Below, one piece after another: positions 30,125-39,978 of a stretch of 64,000 nt of DNA. The stretch's first letter is position 1; every line of letters begins with the position of its first letter. This DNA comes from an uncultured Ferrimonas sp. GTDB taxonomy: Bacteria; Pseudomonadota; Gammaproteobacteria; Enterobacterales; Shewanellaceae. Under the pieces are notes generated by a model that had not been told where the DNA came from, ran no database searches, and was given only the letters and a program-made list of their open reading frames with translations. The stretch lies in assembly GCF_947489035.1 (NCBI RefSeq), contig NZ_CANLCI010000018.1:20921-84920 (forward strand). The letters run 5' to 3'. A program made the translations under genes and the position numbers.

Positions 30125-30140
30125 CTCAGCGCATGTTGAG
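30125..30140. promoter_or_regulatory. Possible LysR-type operator in the divergent intergenic region
   Basis: CTCA-N8-TGAG (30125-30128 and 30137-30140) is a small dyad between the LysR gene and the leftward operon it may control. The 231-bp gap also has A- and T-rich runs around 30030-30090. This is a weak candidate found by eye. Confidence 0.25.
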
Positions 30141-30203
30141 CAGGCAAGCGGCTGATGGATTGGCGCCATGCATTGGTGTTTTTAGCAATAGGAGAGGCCC
30201 ACC

Positions 30204-31136
30204 GTGGCGCATAACCTTAACCAGCTGCGGGTGCTGGCGGCGCTGTTGCAGCAGCCCAATCTCACTTACGTTGGGCAGCAGCTGCACCTAACTCAGTCGG
30301 CGGTAAGCAAGGTGCTGGCGCAACTGCGAATTGAATTTAACGATCCGTTGCTGGTGCGGGATGGACAGCGCTATTTGCTCAGTGCCAAAGCGCAGCAGTT
30401 GCAGCAGCAATTGCCGCAACGGTTGGCGTTATTAGAAGAGCTATACCAGCCGCAGCAGTTTGATGCGCAAGGCTGCGAGCGCCGCTTTGTGCTGGCGTCG
30501 TCGGATTACGTGGCCGAGCATATTTTTCCGGTCATTGTGGAAAAAGTGGCGCAACAGGCGCCTTTGGTGCGGTTGGAGTTTCAGCTGTGGCATAAGTCGC
30601 AGCTGAGCCAGATGGCCACCACCGCAGTGGATCTGGTCTCCACCATTGTGGACGTCGCCCCAGAGAATTGCTGTGCCATCCACCAAGGCCAAGATGGCTT
30701 AGTGGTGTTGATGGATCGTCGCCATCCGTTGGCGGCAACGCCGCTCACGCTGGCGGATTACCTGCAAGCACAGCACCTGCTGATCAGTGGGGGTGGCGAC
30801 AAAGACAGTTTGGTGGATCAAGCGCTTGGGCTGCAGGGGCAACAGCGCTATATCCGCGCGCAGGTGCCATTTTTTAGTGCCGCAACAGCATTGCTGGCGA
30901 ATAGCCAACTGCTGCTGACCACGCCGATGCACATTGCCGAGCAACTGTGCGAACCGGGGCAGCTGTGTTGGCAACCGTTACCCTTCGCGCTACCGCAGCA
31001 GCAATACCAGCTGTTTTGGCATCAGCGCCACGACAGCGACTTAGCACACCAATGGTTGCGGCAGTTGGCCTTGCCCTGTTTGCAAGGCCATCTGCAGCGC
31101 AAAGTGGCGCAAGGTTTGGCCGCTAAAACAACCTGA
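30204..31136 (+). CDS. LysR-family transcriptional regulator
   Basis: This 310-residue protein has an N-terminal winged helix-turn-helix (about 5-65: 'NLTYVGQQLHLTQSAVSKVLAQLR') and a C-terminal periplasmic-binding-protein-like effector domain. The HTH resembles the NodD/LeuO-like branch ('DPLLVRDGQRYLLSAKA'). The start is GTG seven bases after GGAGAG. It is transcribed away from the nucleoside-hydrolase/haem-protein/dioxygenase operon, and LysR regulators usually control a divergent neighbour, so it is the likely regulator of that operon. Effector unknown. Confidence 0.88.
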   Translation: MAHNLNQLRVLAALLQQPNLTYVGQQLHLTQSAVSKVLAQLRIEFNDPLLVRDGQRYLLSAKAQQLQQQLPQRLALLEELYQPQQFDAQGCERRFVLASSDYVAEHIFPVIVEKVAQQAPLVRLEFQLWHKSQLSQMATTAVDLVSTIVDVAPENCCAIHQGQDGLVVLMDRRHPLAATPLTLADYLQAQHLLISGGGDKDSLVDQALGLQGQQRYIRAQVPFFSAATALLANSQLLLTTPMHIAEQLCEPGQLCWQPLPFALPQQQYQLFWHQRHDSDLAHQWLRQLALPCLQGHLQRKVAQGLAAKTT

Positions 31137-31274
31137 GCGGCAAGGTGGTGAGAGATGAGTGTCAGTGGCTGACAAAGGCATGGCCTTTTGGAATGGCTAC
31201 AATGAGAAACCATCACTTCTGGGAATCATCTCGTTGGCATAGACTGGCGCCATCAACTTTTTTCTGGATTTTGT

Positions 31275-31892
31275 ATGACCTTAACGACTTGGTTGCCGCT
31301 GGCACTTATCTGCACTTTAGGCGCGATCTCACCGGGGCCAAGTTTGGCGCTGGTGATCAACAACACCATTAGTGGTGGCACCAACCGCGGCTTGATGACG
31401 GCCATTGGCCATGGCTTAGGGGTGGGTCTTTATGCGCTGATCACCGCCGCTGGTTTGGGAGTGCTGATCACCCAGAGCCCGCTGTTGTTTACTGGGATCC
31501 AATACGCTGGAGCCGCCTTTTTGCTGTATACCGCCATCAACATATTGCGCAGCAGCCGCGCCGCCAATGGCGGCGAACAAGAGGATGAGGCCGCTCATCA
31601 AGGACGCTTTGTTGGTTTTGGTGGTGGTTTCTTAGTGGCGTTTTTAAACCCCAAATTAGCGCTGTTCTTTTTAGCGTTGTTCAGCCAATTTGTGTCGCCG
31701 CAGCAAAGCCTGTTCGAGCAACTGATCATGATGGCAACGGCAGGAGGGATTGATGCCCTCTGGTACGGTTTGGTGGCCCTTGGGATCGGCAAAACCGGTT
31801 TGTTGCTGCTGTTAAAGCGCCATAGTGTGTGGGTGGATCGGATCAGCGCGGTGATTTTCATTGGGATCGCCGCGGCGGTTGTACTGCAGTGA
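31275..31892 (+). CDS. LysE/RhtB-family amino-acid exporter
   Basis: This 205-residue protein has about six hydrophobic helices and the family's N-terminal signature 'ISPGPSLALVINN' followed by 'GGTNRGLMTAIGHGLG'. LysE/RhtB proteins export amino acids or related metabolites by proton exchange. The ribosome site before the ATG is weak. It lies 138 bp after the LysR gene, so it may or may not belong to the same regulatory unit. Substrate unknown. Confidence 0.85.
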   Translation: MTLTTWLPLALICTLGAISPGPSLALVINNTISGGTNRGLMTAIGHGLGVGLYALITAAGLGVLITQSPLLFTGIQYAGAAFLLYTAINILRSSRAANGGEQEDEAAHQGRFVGFGGGFLVAFLNPKLALFFLALFSQFVSPQQSLFEQLIMMATAGGIDALWYGLVALGIGKTGLLLLLKRHSVWVDRISAVIFIGIAAAVVLQ

Positions 31893-31995
31893 TCTGGATC
31901 ACGACAAGTGGCGAAGAACTGTAAAGTTTACGGTTCTTTCACGGCCAAATTGTTAGCATGTGCTCACGAAGTATTCAGTGTCGAGAGAGGTTGTG

Positions 31996-32322
31996 ATGGT
32001 AAATGTGAATCAAGCCGCGGTGACTCAGCAGCCAGTGGTGGCCAAGTCCGCCACCACGCGAGAAGCTCAAGCGCAGTTGTCGCAGCATCAGCAACCCCAT
32101 GCTGAGGCCGATAAAGTCACCCTAAGCCCCCAAGCGCAAGCCATTGCCAAGGGTGAAATTGAGCCGGAAGAGGGGTTGCTGCAAGACGCAAAAACCTTTA
32201 CCTATGCCGCGCTTGGTATGGATCATCCGCAGCAGATGGAACAGATTGACGACGACGCTTACACTGCCGGTCAGGTGGTTAAGGCTGCCGCCACTGTGGT
32301 GGGCGTAGGCTTAATGCTGTAA
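31996..32322 (+). CDS. Small hypothetical protein with a V-T-L-S-x-x-A segment
   Basis: This 108-residue product starts at an ATG five bases after AGAGAGG. The N-terminal half is polar and Gln/Ala-rich, followed by 'DKVTLSPQAQAIAKGE', a short motif also seen in flagellar-type and other small regulators such as FlgM, but the rest does not match FlgM. The C-terminal end is mildly hydrophobic ('VVKAAATVVGVGLML'). No signal peptide. A strong terminator follows, supporting it as a real, separate gene. Function unknown. Confidence 0.55.
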   Translation: MVNVNQAAVTQQPVVAKSATTREAQAQLSQHQQPHAEADKVTLSPQAQAIAKGEIEPEEGLLQDAKTFTYAALGMDHPQQMEQIDDDAYTAGQVVKAAATVVGVGLML

Positions 32323-32337
32323 GCGAAAATCAGTAAT

Positions 32338-32367
32338 AAAAAACGGCGCCGATTGGCGCCGTTTTTT
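32338..32367. terminator. Bidirectional intrinsic terminator
   Basis: A 13-bp stem (32338-32350 with 32355-32367) with a 4-nt loop, A-run left and T-run right, lies between the small hypothetical gene and the converging cysZ. Confidence 0.92.
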
Positions 32368-32382
32368 ATGGTGTTGTGGCTG

Positions 32383-33135
32383 CTATTCGCCCATGCGGTG
32401 TACTTCACGGTAGTGATCAACCCAATACGCGGTGGCGCCACAAATGGCTACTGGCATCAATATTAGGTTCAATACCGGCACCATGGCGATCACCGCGCAA
32501 GTGGCACCAAAGGTAAAGGCACGCCAGCGTTGCATCTTTAGGGCGCCTTTCATTCTGGCGAAAGGCACCTTGTGGTTATCGAAGGGGTAATCCAGATACT
32601 GCACCGCCATCATCCAGGCGGTAAAGGCAAACCAAGCAAGGGCGCCGATCCCCGGCACAAAGATCAAAATCAGCAAAAACAAAATGGCGCGAGGCAGGTA
32701 ATAACCCAGTTTGGTCAGTTCGCGGCCAATCAAGCGCGGTGCGTCTTTAACCAGATCGATCATGCCGCCGCTGTTCAGCTCTTGTCCGGTGAGTTTCTTT
32801 TCAACCTGTTCCGCCAACAAGCCATTAAAGGGGGCGGCGATGAAGTTCATCACGGTGGTAAACAGGTATGAAGCACTGACAACCACCGAGAGAAACACCA
32901 GCGGCCACAATAAGAAGTTAAGCCAATCGAGGTACTCGGGCAAAGTGCCCATCAGGCTGTCGATCCACAGGCTGAGCTGATGAAACAGGAAGTAAAACGC
33001 CGCTGAAAACAGCACTAAGTTGATGCTCAGTGGGATCACCACAAAGCGGCGCAGCCCCGGCTGACGGATCAACTCTAAGCCTTTAAGCAGATATTGGACG
33101 CCACTGGCGCCAGCAGGCAAAACCGTTTGAGTCAT
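32383..33135 (-). CDS. cysZ: Sulfate transporter CysZ
   Basis: CysZ imports sulfate for cysteine synthesis. The 250-residue membrane protein has the family features 'GLELIRQPGLRRFVVIPL' near the N-terminus, 'FNGLLAEQVEKKLTG' and 'YLDYPFDNHKVPFARMK' before the last helices. In E. coli cysZ adjoins cysK; here cysK is 25 kb away and cysZ instead diverges from smc. The neighbourhood cysZ / smc / zipA / ligA matches the E. coli zipA-ligA region. Confidence 0.93.
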   Translation of the reverse strand: MTQTVLPAGASGVQYLLKGLELIRQPGLRRFVVIPLSINLVLFSAAFYFLFHQLSLWIDSLMGTLPEYLDWLNFLLWPLVFLSVVVSASYLFTTVMNFIAAPFNGLLAEQVEKKLTGQELNSGGMIDLVKDAPRLIGRELTKLGYYLPRAILFLLILIFVPGIGALAWFAFTAWMMAVQYLDYPFDNHKVPFARMKGALKMQRWRAFTFGATCAVIAMVPVLNLILMPVAICGATAYWVDHYREVHRMGE

Positions 33136-33166
33136 AATCGCTTCACATCTAACAAATTAAAGGCTA

Positions 33167-33196
33167 ATTGTGTTGCCTGATATGCCACCGGGTCAA
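33167..33196 (-). promoter_or_regulatory. cysZ: Candidate cysZ promoter
   Basis: On the minus strand TTGACC (33196-33191) is followed after 18 bp by CACAAT (33172-33167), about 30 bp upstream of the cysZ ATG. Assigned by eye. Confidence 0.35.
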
Positions 33197-33276
33197 CGCC
33201 AAGCTGTTACAAAATATCGCGGCAGGTGGTATTGTTGCGGCAATCTGCCCCCTCAAAAACGATTTCATCTCTCTTC

Positions 33277-36200
33277 ATGCGGCTAAAACACATAAAGCTG
33301 GCCGGCTTTAAATCCTTTGTTGATCCCACCAAGGTGGCCTTTCCCGATCCGATGACCGCCATCGTCGGCCCGAACGGCTGCGGTAAATCCAATGTTATTG
33401 ACGCTGTCCGCTGGGTTTTAGGCGAAAGCAACGCCAAAAATCTGCGTGGCGACGCCATGACCGATGTGATTTTTAATGGCTCCACCGCACGTAAAGCGGT
33501 GTCGCTAGCCAGCGTTGAATTGGAGTTTGATAACAGTGATGGCCGGTTAGAGGGGCAGTTTGCCAGTTACGCTGAAATCTCCGTGAAACGGCAGGTTAAC
33601 CGCGAAGCGCAGTCGAGTTACTTTCTTAATGGCAGCAAATGCCGACGTCGCGACATTACCGATCTGTTTATGGGCACTGGTTTGGGGCCGCGCAGCTACG
33701 CCATTATTGAACAAGGCACGGTGTCGCGCTTAATTGAATCGAAGCCGCAAGAGCTGCGAGTGTTCATTGAGGAAGCGGCGGGGATCTCCCGCTATAAAGA
33801 GCGCCGCCGCGAAACTGAAAATCGGATCCGTCATACCCGCGAAAACCTAGAGCGACTGGCGGACATTCGCAATGAACTGGCCAGTCAAATTGAAAAGTTG
33901 GAACAGCAGGCGCAAGCCGCCAAACGCTATCGTTTATTGAAAGGCGAAGAGCGCACCTTAACCGGTGAATTGATCGCACTGCGTTGGCGCGAGGCCGATC
34001 GCAAGATGGCGCGCTTAGCCACCCAAATCCAGCAACAACAGCAACGCTTAACCGCGCTGCAAGACAGTCTCAGCGGTGATGATGCGGTGCAACTGCAGTT
34101 GCAACAGCAAAAAACCGAACTGAGCGGCAACGCGCAAACCAGCCAGCAGCAACGCTTTGCCTTGGGCACCGAAATCACCAAAATTGAGCAGCAGCAACTG
34201 CACGCTAAAGCGCGGCAACAGCAGGTAGAGAGCGAACAGCGCCGCAACCAACAACAACTGAGCGATGCCCAACAGCAACAACAAGATCTGCAGCGAGCGC
34301 AGCAAGCCTTAGAGGGCAGCTTGCAGCAGGCCAACCCAATGCTGACTTTGCTTGGCGATACCGCAGCCACCATAAAGCAGCAATATCAACAGCTGGAACA
34401 GCAGCACGACACTGCCGAGCAGCAACGGGAGCTGTGCCAGCAACAGCAGCAACAAGCGGATAAGTTGCTGCATGAAATCAGTAGCGAGCTGGCGGCGAAC
34501 AGGCGTGAACAGCAGCAAAAACAAGAGCAACAGCAACAAAGCGAACAACAACTGCAACAACTGTTACTGCCGCAGCTGCAAGACTCGTTAACGCAAGCGC
34601 AGCAGCAAAGTGACGGTGCCGATGGCGAACACCACGCGGCTCAGCAGCGGTTGCAGCAGGCGGAACTGGCTCACCAGGCAATGGTGCTGCAGTTAACTCA
34701 AACGCGGCAACAGCAGCAGCAAGTAAAAGACCAGTTAACCGAACAGCAGGCGCAGCAGCAAGCGCTGCAAACCCTGATAGCGGCACGCCAAACCGAACTG
34801 CCGGCCGAGCTGGCGTCACTGCCGCGCTTATGGCAGCAGCTGCAGGTCGTGCCGCACTGGGCCGGTGCGGTTGAACGGGTGTTGGGTGAACGCTTGCAAG
34901 GAGTGATTGCTGCCGAACCGTTAGCGTTGCCCCAAGGGGCATGGCAATTCCAGTTGGAACCGGGCACCGCGTCAACTCCGGCAGCAAACAGTTCAAGAAC
35001 CTGGCCATCGTTGGCACAACAGGTTGCCAGCCCTTGCAATCTCGCCCCTTGGCTCAGCCACGTTTATTGCGCCGCCGATCCCGCCCAACAACAGCAATGG
35101 CTGAGTGATTGTCAGCCGCACGAATCGGTCATCTTGGCCAACGGCGATTGGCGCGGCAACGGTTTTGTGGGCCGAGCAGGCAGCGCCACCGAACTGCCGC
35201 TGACCCAGTTGCAGCTGCAGTTACAGCAGTTGATGGCACAACAGCAGCAAAACCAGCAAGCGCTGCAGCACATCAACGCTGAACAGGCCAGCGCCGCAGA
35301 CGCCCATGCCGCGGCAGAGACGATGTTGCAACAGCGCCAGCAGCAGTTACAGCAAGCGCGAGAATGGCAGCTGCAACAACACAACCAAATCGAGAAATGG
35401 CAGCATCAGCTGACGTTGGCACAGCAGCAACAGGCGCTGCTGCAGCAACAAACGGCGCAAGCCCAACAGGAACTGCAGCAGTTGCAACAACAGCAGCAGC
35501 AATTACAGCAGCGCCAACAACAGGCGCAACAAGGGTTGCAACAGCACCAGCAGGAATTGAACCAACGACAGCAGCAGTTGCTGCAGCTACGGCAAGATCT
35601 AAAACAGCAGCGGCAACAGCTGGATGACGTGGCCAGCAAGGTGCAGCAAAGCCAATTGCAACAGCAAAGCGATAAAGCGCGGCTGGCGGGCATTGCCGAT
35701 CAGCTCTCTCAAGCCCATCACAACGTACAGCAGTGGCAGCAACGGCTGCACGATGGCGAGCAGCAGTTACAGCAGTTACTTGCGCCACTGCAGCCGCAAC
35801 AACAGCAGCTGCAGCAGTTCATGGCACAACGTGCTGAACTTGAGCAGCAACAGCAGCAACAGCAACAGCAATTGGCGCAGTTAGAGGGGCGATTAGCGGC
35901 CATCAATGACAGCGCCCGTGGCCAGCAAGGGCAGCGGGATAAGATCCAGCAACAGAAGCTGAAACTGGAATTAGAACACGAAGGCTGGCGGGTGAAAGCG
36001 CAGGGGCAATTGGATCTGCTGGCAGAAAGCCAACTGCAGCTGCAACCGCTGCTGGATGGTCTGGATAGTGCGGTGCAGTTGCCGCAACGGCAAGCGCAGT
36101 TAAACCAAGTGAAAGCCAGCATCGAGCGGTTAGGGCCGATCAACTTGGCCGCCATTGACGAATTTGAACAGCAGCATCAACGCAAGCAATATCTGGATCA

Positions 36201-36747
36201 GCAAGACAACGATCTGAGCAAAGCGTTAGAGATGCTGGAAGGGGCGATCCGCAAAATTGATCGCGAAACCAAAGCGCGTTTTAAAACCACCTTTGATGCC
36301 ATCAATGCGGATCTTATAACGCTGTTTCCGAAAGTATTCGGCGGCGGCAGTGCCAGCTTAGAACTGACCGGTGATGATCTGTTGGAAGCGGGCGTGACCA
36401 TTATGGCGCAGCCTCCGGGCAAGAAAAACAGCACCATTCATCTGCTCTCCGGTGGCGAAAAAGCCCTAACGGCGCTGTCGTTGGTGTTCGCGATTTTCCG
36501 CCTGAATCCGGCGCCATTTTGTTTATTGGATGAAGTTGATGCACCATTGGACGATGCCAACGTGGGTCGTTTCTGCCGATTGGTCAAAGAGATGTCTGAA
36601 ACTGTCCAATTTATCTTCATTAGCCACAATAAGATCTCAATGGAGATGGCAGATCGCTTAACGGGCGTTACAATGGCAGAGCCGGGGTGCTCACGCATCG
36701 TGGCCGTGGATATAGAAGCGGCTGCTGCACTGGCCCAAATCGAATAA
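33277..36747 (+). CDS. smc: Chromosome-segregation ATPase SMC
   Basis: SMC forms the ring-shaped ATPase of bacterial condensin. The 1156-residue protein has Walker A 'GPNGCGKS' at 31-38, two long coiled-coil arms, a hinge around residues 500-640 (with 'GFVGRAGS'), the ABC signature 'LSGGEKALTALSL' from residue 1057, and Walker B 'FCLLDEVDAPLDD'. The arms are extraordinarily rich in glutamine, with runs of consecutive Gln. The ATG at 33277 gives the usual 'MRLKHIKLAGFKSF' start although no ribosome site is evident. It is followed by zipA and ligA. ScpA/ScpB are not in this window. Confidence 0.96.
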   Translation: MRLKHIKLAGFKSFVDPTKVAFPDPMTAIVGPNGCGKSNVIDAVRWVLGESNAKNLRGDAMTDVIFNGSTARKAVSLASVELEFDNSDGRLEGQFASYAEISVKRQVNREAQSSYFLNGSKCRRRDITDLFMGTGLGPRSYAIIEQGTVSRLIESKPQELRVFIEEAAGISRYKERRRETENRIRHTRENLERLADIRNELASQIEKLEQQAQAAKRYRLLKGEERTLTGELIALRWREADRKMARLATQIQQQQQRLTALQDSLSGDDAVQLQLQQQKTELSGNAQTSQQQRFALGTEITKIEQQQLHAKARQQQVESEQRRNQQQLSDAQQQQQDLQRAQQALEGSLQQANPMLTLLGDTAATIKQQYQQLEQQHDTAEQQRELCQQQQQQADKLLHEISSELAANRREQQQKQEQQQQSEQQLQQLLLPQLQDSLTQAQQQSDGADGEHHAAQQRLQQAELAHQAMVLQLTQTRQQQQQVKDQLTEQQAQQQALQTLIAARQTELPAELASLPRLWQQLQVVPHWAGAVERVLGERLQGVIAAEPLALPQGAWQFQLEPGTASTPAANSSRTWPSLAQQVASPCNLAPWLSHVYCAADPAQQQQWLSDCQPHESVILANGDWRGNGFVGRAGSATELPLTQLQLQLQQLMAQQQQNQQALQHINAEQASAADAHAAAETMLQQRQQQLQQAREWQLQQHNQIEKWQHQLTLAQQQQALLQQQTAQAQQELQQLQQQQQQLQQRQQQAQQGLQQHQQELNQRQQQLLQLRQDLKQQRQQLDDVASKVQQSQLQQQSDKARLAGIADQLSQAHHNVQQWQQRLHDGEQQLQQLLAPLQPQQQQLQQFMAQRAELEQQQQQQQQQLAQLEGRLAAINDSARGQQGQRDKIQQQKLKLELEHEGWRVKAQGQLDLLAESQLQLQPLLDGLDSAVQLPQRQAQLNQVKASIERLGPINLAAIDEFEQQHQRKQYLDQQDNDLSKALEMLEGAIRKIDRETKARFKTTFDAINADLITLFPKVFGGGSASLELTGDDLLEAGVTIMAQPPGKKNSTIHLLSGGEKALTALSLVFAIFRLNPAPFCLLDEVDAPLDDANVGRFCRLVKEMSETVQFIFISHNKISMEMADRLTGVTMAEPGCSRIVAVDIEAAAALAQIE

Positions 36748-36767
36748 CTACAAGGTATTGCGCCACT

Positions 36768-37811
36768 ATGGATGACATGCGTATCGTCTTTCTCGTTGTC
36801 GGGAGCATAGCGATAACCGCTTTGATGATTCACGGTTTCTACACCGTGCAAAAGAAAAAGCCAAAAGCCCAAAATCGTCGTACACCCGCCGTGAAAGCCA
36901 AAAAGGCCGCGCCTCGGGTTGCACCAGAGTTGGATGATGAGCCTGAACTCAGCCCGATCCGTGCCGTTGAGCCAGAGCAGCCACAACCTGCTCAGCCCAG
37001 CCTGCTGCAAGACGACATTGCCCCGATCCCAGAGCCAAAGGCGAAACCCGCCCGCAGCCGCAGTGCTGTACGCCGCGAACCCGTTATGGACAGCGAGCAA
37101 ATTGAATTAGGGCTTGAAGCCGACGCAGGGGCGTTGGAGTCAAGCTTAACGTCAGCACAGCCAAGCCAGTCCGAAGTGGCGGCCCCGATGGCAACCGCAG
37201 AGCCACTGCTGGCGTCGGCAGAGCCGCAACCCGAAGTTGCGGTGATCGCACCTGAGCCGGCGCCGGTATTAGCAACCTCAGCACCCACAGAGCCGCAATT
37301 CAGTGCTGCTGCCCCAGCGCAAGAAAACAACCCGGTTGCCGCTGACGTCGCCAGTGCAGATCCCGCTGAGGTGGACGCCGTTGCCGAGCCGACCGACGTG
37401 TTGGTGCTGTACGTGGTTGGCCAAGCCAACAGCGACATTCGTGGTGAAGAATTGCTGCCAAACTTAACCTCCATGGGCTTTAAGTTTGGTGAGATGGATA
37501 TTTTCCATCGCCATCAGCACAGCGCCGGTACGGGGCCAGTGTTGTACTCGCTGGCGAACATGTTGCAGCCGGGCACCTTTGACTTGGACAACATGGAGCA
37601 GTTCAGCAGCGAAGGGGTGTTGTTGTTCTTAACCTTGCCAACCAATAATGATGCCCGAGTCGCGTTTTCAATGATGTTGGGCAACGCTCAAGGTCTGGCC
37701 GACATGCACGGCGGTCAGGTGTTGGACGATCAACGCCAGCCATGGTCTGAGATGGCGCGCGATAATTACCTGCAGCGCATTCAAACCGCAGAAAACGCCG
37801 TTAATGCCTAG
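36768..37811 (+). CDS. zipA: Cell-division protein ZipA
   Basis: ZipA tethers FtsZ to the inner membrane at the division site. The 347-residue protein has one N-terminal membrane helix (about 4-22), a charged then Pro/Glu/Ala-rich linker (about 25-210), and the C-terminal FtsZ-binding domain starting near 'DVLVLYVVGQ' and ending 'EMARDNYLQRI'. The ATG at 36768 lies about 20 bp after the smc stop; an ATG three codons later is an alternative. The smc-zipA-ligA order and size fit the family well. Confidence 0.95.
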   Translation: MDDMRIVFLVVGSIAITALMIHGFYTVQKKKPKAQNRRTPAVKAKKAAPRVAPELDDEPELSPIRAVEPEQPQPAQPSLLQDDIAPIPEPKAKPARSRSAVRREPVMDSEQIELGLEADAGALESSLTSAQPSQSEVAAPMATAEPLLASAEPQPEVAVIAPEPAPVLATSAPTEPQFSAAAPAQENNPVAADVASADPAEVDAVAEPTDVLVLYVVGQANSDIRGEELLPNLTSMGFKFGEMDIFHRHQHSAGTGPVLYSLANMLQPGTFDLDNMEQFSSEGVLLFLTLPTNNDARVAFSMMLGNAQGLADMHGGQVLDDQRQPWSEMARDNYLQRIQTAENAVNA

Positions 37812-37830
37812 GTGGCACCCAATAGCAATC

Positions 37831-37855
37831 AAAAGGTCGCCTGGTGCGGCCTTTT
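37831..37855 (+). terminator. Probable intrinsic terminator after zipA
   Basis: A 10-bp stem with one G-U pair (37831-37840 with 37846-37855) and a 5-nt loop precedes ligA. The T-run is part of the stem, so it may only attenuate transcription into ligA. Confidence 0.5.
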
Positions 37856-37865
37856 GTGTCATTAG

Positions 37866-39914
<2,049 letters not shown>

Positions 39915-39929
39915 CGGTTAGCGCAAATA

Positions 39930-39959
39930 AAAACGCCGTGGCAATTGCCACGGCGTTTT
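39930..39959. terminator. Bidirectional intrinsic terminator between ligA and the TonB receptor gene
   Basis: A perfect 15-bp inverted repeat (39930-39944 with 39945-39959) with flanking A- and T-rich DNA lies between two converging genes. Confidence 0.9.
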
Positions 39960-39978
39960 ATTTTTTTGCTTATGTCGC

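Noticed and set aside
35460..35640. Apparent CAG/CAA microsatellite
   Set aside because: It is in frame in the SMC coiled coil and best explained as protein-coding composition.
34478..35788. Long open frames on the minus strand inside smc, encoding Ala-, Cys- or Leu-rich proteins
   Set aside because: They are mirror images of CAG/CAA-rich glutamine codons, have low-complexity products and no ribosome site.
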